Positions 34,797-42,098 of a stretch of DNA of 64,000 nucleotides are shown here, in pieces (position 1 is the stretch's first letter; each line of letters starts with the position of its first letter). The translations under genes and the position numbers were made by a program. The notes beneath the pieces are model-generated. The model saw nothing but the letters and a program-made list of their open reading frames with translations, made no database searches and had not been told where the DNA came from. Source of the stretch: an uncultured delta proteobacterium (lineage in GTDB: Bacteria; Desulfobacterota; Desulfobulbia; Desulfobulbales; Desulfocapsaceae); NCBI GenBank assembly GCA_903901335.1, contig CAIUQR010000138.1, forward strand, positions 1-64,000, given 5' to 3'.

Positions 34797-35735
34797 TTAT
34801 TTCTTTTTACTTCCTAAAAATGTTTCTGCAAGGCGGTCCCAGCCAATCTCGGGAAAGCTTACATATATATCATCCACTGGGTCGCCTCCGGCGGCAGCCA
34901 GGTTCTGGTATTCAGGCCCGATCAGGCGCAGGAGTTTCTGGCTCTCCCGATCTGTCCATTCAAGGCTGTCTTTTCCGTAAAAAAGCCCCCTGCGGTTCAG
35001 CTTGGGCATTCTAGGCTCAACGATACAGAGCCAGCCCTCATTGTAAGGATCCTCATGAACGATTTCCGGATGCTCCTGGACTCTGTTGTTGATTGCCAGC
35101 ACAGTCCCTGTAACGGGAGAGCGTACTTCGGCTTCCTTATCTGCGCGGGAAAAAGCAAGTCCGGCTTGGTCTTTTTTCAGCTTTGCGCCCAGGTGGGGGA
35201 GGGAAATATTTGATGGAGAGCCGAAGAGCTTGACCATGAAGTCGTCAAAGCCGATCCTTACCCGACCGCCGTGTTCGAACCGGGCCCAGGTATGCCCCTT
35301 GTGATAGTAATACTCGTCGGCCAGAAGGTAGCCGGATGCTTTCAAAAAGGCCTGTTTTTCGTCACGGAAATCCATGTCCTCTTCATCGAGCATCTGATCA
35401 AAGGCGCAATGATTACATTCATAATTATTGACACAGACCTTGGCTGCAGTAACCCGTCCGGTCAGCGCATGACGACAGGGAATGTTGTTCCCCTCAAAGA
35501 CGCCTTTCACATTCTGTGCCCATCCAGATCTCTTTCTTTGGGGGTCAGCCTTGAAGGCCTTCTGCATGGCTTTGTCAAACGGGCAGGTCCGGCAGTCGTA
35601 CACATTGTCGCACAGCCTGGTCTGAAACATGCCTGTCTTCGACCAGATGCATTCGTTTTCAATGACCTGGAATCCATTGATGATGTTATCCTGTTTTTTA
35701 GCTTTGACGTATTTTTCCTGTTCTTTCGACGACAT
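34797..35735 (-). CDS. Glycine cleavage H-like (lipoyl-domain) protein with N-terminal Cys-rich domain
   Basis: 312 residues. Residues 1-120 are a cysteine-rich domain with two C-x-x-x-x-C-x-x-C units (C-D-N-V-Y-D-C-R-T-C-P-F-D and C-V-N-N-Y-E-C-N-H-C-A-F-D), likely metal or Fe-S binding. Residues 140-250 resemble GcvH (Y-H-K-G-H-T-W-A-R, R-I-G-F-D-D-F, S-P-V-T-G-T-V-L-A-I-N), with a Lys near the lipoyl-lysine position (D-K-E-A-E-V-R-S-P) though one residue closer to S-P than usual. Probably not classical glycine cleavage; such H-like proteins occur near regulators in Desulfobacterota. Partial duplicate just upstream. Confidence 0.75.
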   Translation of the reverse strand: MSSKEQEKYVKAKKQDNIINGFQVIENECIWSKTGMFQTRLCDNVYDCRTCPFDKAMQKAFKADPQRKRSGWAQNVKGVFEGNNIPCRHALTGRVTAAKVCVNNYECNHCAFDQMLDEEDMDFRDEKQAFLKASGYLLADEYYYHKGHTWARFEHGGRVRIGFDDFMVKLFGSPSNISLPHLGAKLKKDQAGLAFSRADKEAEVRSPVTGTVLAINNRVQEHPEIVHEDPYNEGWLCIVEPRMPKLNRRGLFYGKDSLEWTDRESQKLLRLIGPEYQNLAAAGGDPVDDIYVSFPEIGWDRLAETFLGSKKK

Positions 35736-35773
35736 TTTGCCCTCCTTTTTACTGATACGTAGTTATGGGGTGT

Positions 35774-36160
35774 TTACCTTAGACTTGCAATCCCAGTCAA
35801 ACGGGCCATTTTTTCGTTACGGAAATCCATGTTCTCATCATCGATCATCTGGTCATAGGCGCAATGATTGCATTCATAATTATTGACACAGATCTTTGAT
35901 GCACTAACCCGCCCGGTTAGCACGTGGCGACAGGAATTGATTGCCCAACCAGCGCTCTTTCTTGGGGGGTCAGCATTGAAGGTCTTCTGCATGGCCCTGT
36001 CAAGCGGGCAGGTCGGGCAGTCGTACACATGGTCGCACAGCTTGGACTGAACCATTCTCGTCTTCGACCAGATGCATTCGTTTTCAATGACCTGGAACCC
36101 ATTGACGATGTTTTTCTGTTCTTTGGCTTTAACGATGTTTTTCAGTGTATTGAATAGCAT
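35774..36160 (-). CDS. Truncated tandem duplicate of the Cys-rich domain of the H-like protein
   Basis: 128 residues, closely matching residues 1-120 of the neighbouring H-like protein (N-G-F-Q-V-I-E-N-E-C-I-W-S-K-T, C-V-N-N-Y-E-C-N-H-C-A) but with the N-N-I-P-containing loop shortened. Homology stops after M-D-F-R-N-E-K, and the final residues read through sequence that resembles the leader of the next copy (CTGGGATTGCAA in both). It lacks the lipoyl domain altogether. It may be translated as a stand-alone metal-binding domain from the sigma-54 promoter upstream, or be a decaying copy. Confidence 0.65.
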   Translation of the reverse strand: MLFNTLKNIVKAKEQKNIVNGFQVIENECIWSKTRMVQSKLCDHVYDCPTCPLDRAMQKTFNADPPRKSAGWAINSCRHVLTGRVSASKICVNNYECNHCAYDQMIDDENMDFRNEKMARLTGIASLR

Positions 36161-36173
36161 TTTGTCCTCCTTT

Positions 36174-36195
36174 TTACCCGATGGGTAATTTTACC
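36174..36195. repeat. TTACCC palindrome in the leader of the H-like genes
   Basis: TTACCCGATGGGTAA (36174-36188) is a perfect 6-bp inverted repeat, followed by a looser TTACC-GGTAG pair. They lie between the sigma-54 promoter and the ATG at 36160, so they are a possible operator or leader hairpin. Confidence 0.4.
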
Positions 36196-36218
36196 TGATT
36201 GGTAGTTACCCATAGTAT

Positions 36219-36234
36219 TGCAATCCCAGTGCCG
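36219..36234 (-). promoter_or_regulatory. Sigma-54 promoter of the truncated H-like gene and GcvH-like gene
   Basis: Minus strand CGGCACTGGGATTGCA fits TGGCACR-N4-TTGCA with a single mismatch at the first base and exact GG-N10-GC spacing, 59 bases upstream of the 36160 start. Confidence 0.82.
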
Positions 36235-36497
36235 CAGGAGAAAAAATGGGAAAATTAATTAATTATTCATTTATATCAATATATTATATCGCTTTTTTGT
36301 AAAAATGTGTAAAACGGGTCACGCAAGACCACTGGGCAGGGCGTAGCTTTTTGCTACATTGCAGACTCAGTCTTTGAAGGATAAAAGGGTAAAAGTGTGA
36401 TGGACAGACGGGTTTGACAAGTGTTGCCAAAAGCTACTTGCCTGTAGTCTTTTTTTTCACCCTCTAAAGATTCAATCCATTTCAACTGATATTTGCT

Positions 36498-36895
36498 ATG
36501 AATTTACGCTTGAAGATGTTGGTGAAATATGACGGTCATCAACAGGAACATGACACCGCACTGACCCTGGAGAATTGTATCCAGATGTCGGAAGGTGGAG
36601 TCAAAGTCGATTTGGCTGTGGATCTGGCATATGTTCGGCGGTTGAGGATTTCTCCAATTATGAAAATTCCCGGACATTTTTAACAGCCGATTTTACGGTA
36701 ACTGCTGCTGATAAAGAGTATACTTTTCAGCGCTGTCTCTCTTGCTATCAGACGGACAGAGAACAGGAAGAAAAGCCTGTTGGGGTGGACGTGGCAAATG
36801 CACGACTACAGGTACTCTACCAGGAATTGGCCAGGAATTCAGTTAACCATACTGAAGTGTTTTTTAGTAAAGAGTTCATGCTTTTAGAAAGTTAG
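36498..36895 (+). pseudogene. Frameshifted hypothetical gene
   Basis: Two ORFs in different frames look like halves of one protein. The first (36498-36683) gives M-N-L-R-L-K-M-L to V-D-L-A-V-D-L-A-Y. The second frame then gives V-E-D-F-S-N-Y-E-N-S-R-T-F-L to 36895, with C-L-S-C-Y and a regular helical tail. The frame change is near 36630. No ribosome site is visible before 36498. I do not recognise the family. Confidence 0.5.
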
Positions 36896-36912
36896 GTGTG
36901 TAAGGGAAAAAG

Positions 36913-37332
36913 ATGGCAAGACAATTTGATTTCTGGCAAGACCATTCCGATATCTTTCTTGCCATGGCGTATCTCTGGGACAGACGGAAGGCCATGGAAC
37001 AGCCTGATGGATATGGGACAAAAACGGGAGATTGCGGAGACACGATCTGCATATATCTTGCCATAAAGAATGGAAGTATAAGTCAGGTAAATTTTGAGTT
37101 GGAGGGTTGCCTGAATACCAGTGCCTGCTGCAACGCTCTGGCAGTTCTCGTTGAAGGAAAGACGGTCGAGCAAGCCTGGGTAATAAACCCCAATGATATT
37201 ATCTGTTTTCTTGAGACACTGCCGATCGACCATCACCACTGCGCTGAATTGACCGCAGGCGCTTTTTATCTGGCCCTGGCTGACTATAATGAGAGGAAAA
37301 ACCAAAAAGTGACGCCGGCTTTTCCTGCTTGA
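36913..37332 (+). CDS. NifU/IscU-type Fe-S scaffold protein (third copy)
   Basis: 139 residues with the IscU-like cysteines G-D-C-G-D-T-I-C, E-G-C-L-N-T-S-A-C-C-N and H-H-H-C-A-E-L-T. The N-terminus is M-A-R-Q-F-D-F-W-Q-D-H. Its start is 17 bases after the frameshifted gene, but AAGGGAAAAAG before the ATG gives it its own ribosome site. Likely a stand-alone scaffold or carrier. Confidence 0.85.
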   Translation: MARQFDFWQDHSDIFLAMAYLWDRRKAMEQPDGYGTKTGDCGDTICIYLAIKNGSISQVNFELEGCLNTSACCNALAVLVEGKTVEQAWVINPNDIICFLETLPIDHHHCAELTAGAFYLALADYNERKNQKVTPAFPA

Positions 37333-37465
37333 TGCTCTGTCTATCAGTTGATTTCTTCTCTTCATAGTCAGAGGAAGAGATAGAATACCTGAGCATATGA
37401 AAAGAAGAGAGGCAGATGATTATGTACGGGAAATATATCTTTGCCTGAGTGGAAAAGGAGAAGCA

Positions 37466-37720
37466 ATGCCGTTATTTGATTATCAATGCCTTGATTGTGG
37501 CAAGGTCGTTGAAATCTTTGCCTCGAACAAGAAGGACGAGCCTGTCTGCAGCGCATGTGGCAGCAGTCAGATGAAAAAACTCCTGTCAGCCCATTCTTCC
37601 CTGTCCGGGCCGTTTAAAAACGGCAGGCCTGGGATGAGGGATACGGCCTGCTGCGGTTCCAGGCTCGGTCAGGCGACCGGCTGTGCGGGGCCGGGGAGCT
37701 GCTGCGGAAAGAAATTTTGA
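37466..37720 (+). CDS. FmdB-type zinc-ribbon protein
   Basis: 84 residues from ATG 37466, with AAAGGAG seven bases upstream; the longer frame starting at 37397 lacks one. M-P-L-F-D-Y-Q-C-L-D-C-G and V-C-S-A-C-G-S make the FmdB/zinc-ribbon signature. The C-terminal half is cysteine-rich (A-C-C-G-S, T-G-C-A-G-P-G-S-C-C-G-K). Family members are putative regulators of formamidase or amidase genes; function here is unknown. Confidence 0.8.
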   Translation: MPLFDYQCLDCGKVVEIFASNKKDEPVCSACGSSQMKKLLSAHSSLSGPFKNGRPGMRDTACCGSRLGQATGCAGPGSCCGKKF

Positions 37721-37767
37721 AGGAATGACTGACTCAGTATTTTTATATCATAAGGAGCGGAATACAT

Positions 37768-38516
37768 ATGCATGTTACAGACGTGTACAAAACCAAGAAA
37801 AATGTACTCTCCATGGAGTTTTTCCCGCCAATAAATGAAGCCGCTGAAAAGGGTCTCGGGTCCATGATCGATGATCAGGCCAAGGCGAAACCCGACTATA
37901 TGACCGTTACCTTCGGTGCGGGCGGCTCCTCACGAGACGGCTCGTATCAGACCTAAAACGGATCATGGTTGATAAAAAGATGCCGACGGTGGCTTATCTT
38001 GCCTGATACGGTCTGGGGCCGGAAGAGATCGCGGCGGTTTTGGATAAGTATATGGCCCTAGGTGCTCAGACCATTTTTGTCATTCGGGGGATAGACCCAG
38101 AGACTTGAGCAGGATATCACCCACTTAAAACAAAAGGTGGATCAGGGAGCCGAATATATTGTCACGCAATTTTTTTTATGACAATGCCTTTTATTTCGAC
38201 TACGTGGACAAATTCCGGAACATGGGAATTCAGGTTCCGATCATTCGGGGGGGGCATGCCGGTTTATACGATCAAGATGACCCAGATGTTGTGCAAAGTC
38301 TGCGGAGCAAAGATACCGGATAAACTGAAAACAAAACTGGACGCAGAGGATGAGGCGGACAGGGATGCGGTTCTTAAGCTAGGAATTGACTTTGCTGTGG
38401 AACAGTGTGCGGGACTCTTGAAACAAGGAGTTTCGGGCCTTCATTTTTATACGATGGACAGACGAAAATCGACAACCCAAATTATCAATCGCCTGAAAGG
38501 TAATAATCTCTTGTAA
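37768..38516 (+). pseudogene. metF: Broken classical metF (methylenetetrahydrofolate reductase)
   Basis: The 5' part has a good start (AAGGAGCGG, ATG 37768) and reads V-L-S-M-E-F-F-P-P, Y-M-T-V-T-F-G-A-G-G-S-S-R-D-G, the classical MTHFR N-terminus, then a stop near 37956. Further pieces in other frames give M-P-T-V-A-Y-L-A, G-L-G-P-E-E-I-A-A-V-L and G-A-Q-T-I-F-V-I-R-G. The last frame ends with K-M-T-Q-M-L-C-K-V-C-G-A-K-I-P and H-F-Y-T-M-D-R. At least three frameshifts or stops are present, so the gene is dead. The Hdr-linked MetF and MetF-like genes at 21-27 kb presumably cover the role. Confidence 0.85.
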
Positions 38517-38600
38517 CACCCAGTTGGGAGAGATGTTTTCAATACAATCAGTGGAAGAAAGGGCTCGGTTTTCGGCCGCTAACGGAAAAGGAAATAAAGT

Positions 38601-39107
38601 ATGACTAGAGAGGGCATTACCTTGACACCAATTGGTGTGATTCGCAGTGAACATGTGGTGGCCCGACAGACACCCATCCAACCGGCCTATGCCAAAGGCT
38701 GCAAGGGACGGGTGGAGATTTTTCCGGAGTTCGCCGAAGGATTACAGGACCTGGAGGGGTTTTCCCATATTTACCTGATCTTTCATTTTAATCAGGCCGG
38801 ACCGATGCAGCTGATCGTCAAGCCCTTTCTGCAGGATGTCGAGCGGGGTGTCTTTTCGACCCGGGCACCGTGCCGTCCCAATGGTATTGGTCTGAGCATC
38901 GTGGAGCTCATTGGTCGGGAAGGCAATGTGCTCTCTCTTGACTGTGTGGACATCCTGGACGGCACACCGTTGCTCGACATCAAGCCCTACACCGCAAAAT
39001 TCGACCGGCTGGAGACCTCCCGCAACGGCTGGCAGGATGAGGTTGACGAGGCAACAGCGCAAAACCGAGGCCGCCGGGAGTATAACGGTGGTGACAGTCC
39101 TGAATAA
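38601..39107 (+). CDS. trmO: TrmO-type tRNA (t6A37) methyltransferase (TsaA/YaeB family)
   Basis: 168 residues. Landmarks of the family are I-G-V-I-R-S-E-H, C-K-G-R-V-E-I-F-P-E-F-A-E-G-L, G-F-S-H-I-Y-L-I-F-H-F, R-G-V-F-S-T-R-A-P-C-R-P-N-G-I-G-L-S and L-D-G-T-P-L-L-D-I-K-P-Y. The protein methylates N6 of t6A37 in tRNA using SAM; the small TsaA-like fold is complete. It is an intact gene in a region of broken ones. Some family members have other, metal-linked roles in anaerobes, so tRNA methylation is a family-based call. Confidence 0.88.
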   Translation: MTREGITLTPIGVIRSEHVVARQTPIQPAYAKGCKGRVEIFPEFAEGLQDLEGFSHIYLIFHFNQAGPMQLIVKPFLQDVERGVFSTRAPCRPNGIGLSIVELIGREGNVLSLDCVDILDGTPLLDIKPYTAKFDRLETSRNGWQDEVDEATAQNRGRREYNGGDSPE

Positions 39108-39123
39108 GCTTAACCGTTCGATC

Positions 39124-39198
39124 ATGCTCAAAACTGACAGGACAAAGATTACGATTCTGGTTGATAATCAGGCCGGTACAGGGCTGGTTCTGAAATGA
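39124..39198 (+). pseudogene. N-terminal stump of an MBL-fold metallohydrolase
   Basis: ATG 39124 starts a 24-residue frame, T-K-I-T-I-L-V-D-N-Q-A-G-T-G-L-V, which matches the N-terminus of MBL-fold hydrolases of the methyl-RFA-P synthase type (K-I-T-I-L-V-D-N-x-A-G), then ends at TGA 39196-39198. The rest of the gene is gone. Confidence 0.5.
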
Positions 39199-39236
39199 AA
39201 ACAGCCTATGACTGTATCCCCTGCTTCATTCGGCAG
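39194..39236 (+). pseudogene. N-terminal stump of a DUF89/ARMT1-like gene
   Basis: ATG at 39194 overlaps the TGA of the MBL stump and reads M-K-T-A-Y-D-C-I-P-C-F-I-R-Q, the typical DUF89 N-terminus (D-C-I-P-C-F-x-R-Q), which then runs directly into the IS4 fragment. It is truncated at about 14 residues. Confidence 0.5.
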
Positions 39237-39238
39237 TA

Positions 39239-39481
39239 CGGGTCGAACTCGACTCAGGTGAAAGCGAAGTCCTTGTAACATCTCTGGTCGATACGGAAAA
39301 ATATCCACATCAGTTTTTTGCTGAACTCTATCATGACCGTTGGCCCATTGAAGAGGATTACAAAGTCATGAAATGCCGGCTTGAGGTGGAGAACTTTTCA
39401 GGTAAAAGCCCGTTATCCGTCTATCAAGACTTTCACGCCGCAGTGCTTTCGAAAAACATGACCGCGATGCTTCCCGCATAA
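39239..39481 (+). mobile_element. IS4-family transposase C-terminal remnant
   Basis: 81 codons read from 39239 to TAA 39479-39481. They include V-L-V-T-S-L-V-D-T-E-K-Y-P, L-Y-H-D-R-W-P-I-E-E-D-Y-K-V-M-K and N-F-S-G-K-S-P-L-S-V-Y-Q-D-F, the Y-(2)-R-(3)-E-(6)-K region of IS4-type DDE transposases. The N-terminal two-thirds is missing and no terminal repeats were identified. Confidence 0.75.
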
Positions 39482-39807
39482 TCATGATGTCACAGACATG
39501 CCGTGGTCTCAGACCCCGAGGAAGCAGACACCTCCTTGCCTTTACCGGCGATGTCCATATTGACTTCCACTCGTAACACAGTGTCGTCCTTCCCGATGTA
39601 ATTACGAGGCTCATTCCCTCCAACCTTTCGGTTTACGGCCTATCTGCTTGCTATCTTACGCTTAAAGCTCAATGTTACCACAATGCCTCCAAAGACTTGC
39701 TACCCGGTGGCTGGCCAGCCTTCCGGGGCGGGCTTTGCTCCCGCTTGATTACGCGACCTTGCCCGGCCGCACGTTACGTATACTTCCTGAGTAGGTTGAA
39801 AATTACC
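39482..39807. other. 326-bp non-coding region after the IS4 remnant
   Basis: No convincing ORF. It contains a perfect 12-bp palindrome GGCTGGCCAGCC in the middle of GC-rich sequence with further short repeats (GGGGCGGGC, GCCCGGCCGC), which look like insertion-element flank rather than host regulatory DNA. Confidence 0.35.
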
Positions 39808-41034
39808 TCATGATTGATGAGCGGTCGTCCAATTTCCCTCTTGAGCGATCTCAGATATCAACTCCCCCAAGGTTATTGCTTCGGTGGTGAGAATGTCGAT
39901 TCCAAGGGCTTCCAGTGCATAGCCGGCCCCCTTGCCTTCGAGTACTACCCGAGTCCACACCTCGTCAATGCCTTTTTCGGACAGTAATTCTGCGGCCTTC
40001 ACCCCTCGCTGGCGTTCAAGAGTTCTGAAAGTGTTCTCAATAAAGCTCTCGAGAATGACATTACCTGTGTGTATTTCGTTCATAAGTACGGCGAAGAAGG
40101 AGGCTTCCCCAAAATGCTCGGACAGAAGTGAGTTGAGTCCTTGCTCGATCCCCACCGTCACGTTCACGGGGACGGCGATGTGGATGCATTTTTTCTCCTC
40201 CGGTTCGAAATGAATGAGTATTCTATCGATATTCGGCCACCGGTCCAATATTTCTTCTTCAAGATGGGAAACCACAGTATGGGCATCGCGCAGCAGCCTC
40301 GCATCTACCTTCACGTTGGCTTCCACGAATTTATATCTTCCTGAGTTTCGACCGCCCAACGAGGTGACGTTCTTGATGTGAGGATTGCTTACCAGCACAG
40401 CACGTATTTCATTCAGGGTGGAGTAATCGAGAGTGGCATCTAGGAGGACCTTCAAAGAACTAACCAATATAGTCAGCCCCATGTATAGAACCAGTCCGAC
40501 AACGAGAATCGCGGCATATTTGTCCAGAGCAAAACCCAGGCGGGTTGCGAGAATGGCTACCAAGATAACCAGGGAGGAAAAAATATCAGTGGTAATATGT
40601 TTGGCATCAGCCACCAAGCTAGGTGAGCCTGCTTTTAAGCCGGCCTTCAATTCGTATCTTGAATAGAAGTATGCCACAAATAACATAAAAATCACCCCAA
40701 CAATGACCGGGCCAAGGTTTTTGATCGCCCCCGTATGGCCTGCATGAATAGCGTCGTTGGCAATTTCATATGCAGCAAAGAAGATGAAAAAAGATGACAA
40801 CAATGCCACAAAGTTTTCAACTTTGTACAACCCGAGAGGAAACGTCTTCGTTTTGTAATCCGAGACGAAAATTCCCCCCAGAATCGAAAGGGAAGACACT
40901 ACGTCGGCGAGGGAGTGAACGGAATCAGCCTTAAGAGCCATGCTTCCCGAGACTTCACCTAGAAAATATTTAACACACATGAGAAACCCGTTGACCAGAC
41001 AGGACAAAAGGGCCACTTTTACGTAAATCTTCAT
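39808..41034 (-). CDS. Cation diffusion facilitator transporter with C-terminal NifX-like domain
   Basis: 408 residues from ATG 41032-41034, just after the zinc-ribbon gene stop. The transmembrane part has the CDF metal sites D-S-V-H-S-L-A-D and D-A-K-H-I-T-T-D; it is followed by the cytoplasmic domain (V-E-A-N-V-K-V-D-A, H-F-E-P). From about residue 305 a NifX/NifB-C-like domain (I-H-I-A-V-P-V-N, then L-S-E-H-F-G-E-A-S-F-F-A-V, A-A-E-L-L) is fused on. CDF exporters move Zn, Fe or Mn; the added domain suggests handling of an iron or metal-sulfur species. Fusion of the two is uncommon but seen in anaerobes. Confidence 0.85.
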   Translation of the reverse strand: MKIYVKVALLSCLVNGFLMCVKYFLGEVSGSMALKADSVHSLADVVSSLSILGGIFVSDYKTKTFPLGLYKVENFVALLSSFFIFFAAYEIANDAIHAGHTGAIKNLGPVIVGVIFMLFVAYFYSRYELKAGLKAGSPSLVADAKHITTDIFSSLVILVAILATRLGFALDKYAAILVVGLVLYMGLTILVSSLKVLLDATLDYSTLNEIRAVLVSNPHIKNVTSLGGRNSGRYKFVEANVKVDARLLRDAHTVVSHLEEEILDRWPNIDRILIHFEPEEKKCIHIAVPVNVTVGIEQGLNSLLSEHFGEASFFAVLMNEIHTGNVILESFIENTFRTLERQRGVKAAELLSEKGIDEVWTRVVLEGKGAGYALEALGIDILTTEAITLGELISEIAQEGNWTTAHQS

Positions 41035-41038
41035 GCGT

Positions 41039-41236
41039 CTACTGAGGTTCTTCGCGTCGCGGTCGGCATCTTTTATTTCGTCCTTTCTGGCACGAAGGCA
41101 TGTCTCCAGGGTTAGTTCGATAAATATCCTGGCCTCCGCACTTTGGACAGACCATCTGCCTGCCGCCTCCAAAAGGCACACCCCAGCAGTAGTCGCATTT
41201 TCGGCAAAGAAACCGTCTGAGGGGCTCATCGTTCAT
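41039..41236 (-). CDS. Small zinc-ribbon protein upstream of the CDF gene
   Basis: 65 residues: F-L-C-R-K-C-D-Y-C-W-G-V-P-F-G-G-G-R, then M-V-C-P-K-C-G-G-Q-D-I-Y-R, a two-knuckle zinc ribbon. It stops four bases before the CDF ATG, so translation is probably coupled. An overlapping ORF in another frame running into the CDF gene is rejected. Possibly a metal sensor or chaperone for the exporter. Confidence 0.7.
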   Translation of the reverse strand: MNDEPLRRFLCRKCDYCWGVPFGGGRQMVCPKCGGQDIYRTNPGDMPSCQKGRNKRCRPRREEPQ

Positions 41237-41401
41237 AGCATTTTCTCAAACCGAATAGATTAGATCCACTCTTGGTTATCATCTATTTACCATCTCAATC
41301 AATATGTGTGGTGACTTTCAATTATAAACGATCAGGACTGCAACCATCCTGCTGAAGTTTCCAGTTTTTAAAAGAGGTCAGGCCGGGAGCAACAGGTTGA
41401 G

Positions 41402-41650
41402 TTAGATTGAAATTTCATTGGTGAGGAAATTGATAGCTTCTCTGTCAATCAAACCATATTCTGCCGAAATGAGAACTCCGTTCTTCTTATCGGCAAACCA
41501 CCATCGACGGCAGGTCTTGTCGATAAAAAGTGACAACCGATTTGTAATGGCAATGAGCCCCTGTTTCTTTGCCAGTTTGATGATAGCTTTCCCCTGTTTG
41601 TTAAAATCTTTTTTAGAATGGACGCATAGTGTTGTCAATTTCTTCTCCAT
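41402..41650 (-). CDS. Hypothetical 82-residue basic protein
   Basis: Strong ribosome site (AAGGAG at good spacing) before ATG 41650. The protein is Lys-rich with C-R-R-W-W-F-A-D-K-K-N-G-V-L-I-S-A-E-Y-G in the middle and a predicted helical N-terminal half. No recognised domain and no signal peptide. It stands alone. Confidence 0.5.
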   Translation of the reverse strand: MEKKLTTLCVHSKKDFNKQGKAIIKLAKKQGLIAITNRLSLFIDKTCRRWWFADKKNGVLISAEYGLIDREAINFLTNEISI

Positions 41651-42098
41651 ATAAATCTCCTTGTCTGGTTATTTAGTTTGAAAGCTATATTTGTTCCGGT
41701 CAAACAGACGCAAGTTGGTGTAGTTATATGTTGTAAAATCATCATTAACCACATCATATCCTAGCTAGATTTTTAAGTCAAAAATATAAAGATATTTCCG
41801 ACTATGTGACCTACCTGATCAGTCGTTATCTACTGTTGAGATCATAGACGGACTTATTTTAGAGGTCATCCTTCTGCCTGTTGCATCATGCAAGAGCAGG
41901 TTGCAATATGAAACGCTAAATTATTAATTCCCTCCCCAAAACCCCATAAGGCCGTTGCTACCCGCAACACATCCATCTCAGTTGCTGATTCATATGAAAT
42001 TATACTGTTTAATATCATGCAGATGTGAAGATAATGTTTATTGGCATGGTTTTTGGAAATAAAAACGCAACAGCTAATCATTTACAAAAGAGATGATC
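41651..42098. other. 448-bp region with no clear gene
   Basis: AT-rich. A minus-strand ORF at 41866-42081 has a stretch faintly like C_GCAxxG proteins (L-R-V-A-T-A-L-W-G-F-G) but no cysteine motif in place. A sequence close to sigma-54 (TGGCATGGTTTTTGGA, near 42038-42054) has GG-N10-GG instead of GG-N10-GC. Not called as a gene or promoter. Confidence 0.3.

Noticed and set aside
36400-36497. TTTGACAAGTGTTGCC as a sigma-54 element before the frameshifted gene
   Set aside because: The -24 GG is absent at the required spacing.
42038-42054. TGGCATGGTTTTTGGA as a sigma-54 promoter of the USP-like gene
   Set aside because: The -12 GC is GG, and position -12 is nearly invariant in real sigma-54 promoters.
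41866-42081. Minus-strand ORF faintly like C_GCAxxG_C_C proteins
   Set aside because: The Cys motif is missing and there is no ribosome site; the similarity covers about 15 residues only.
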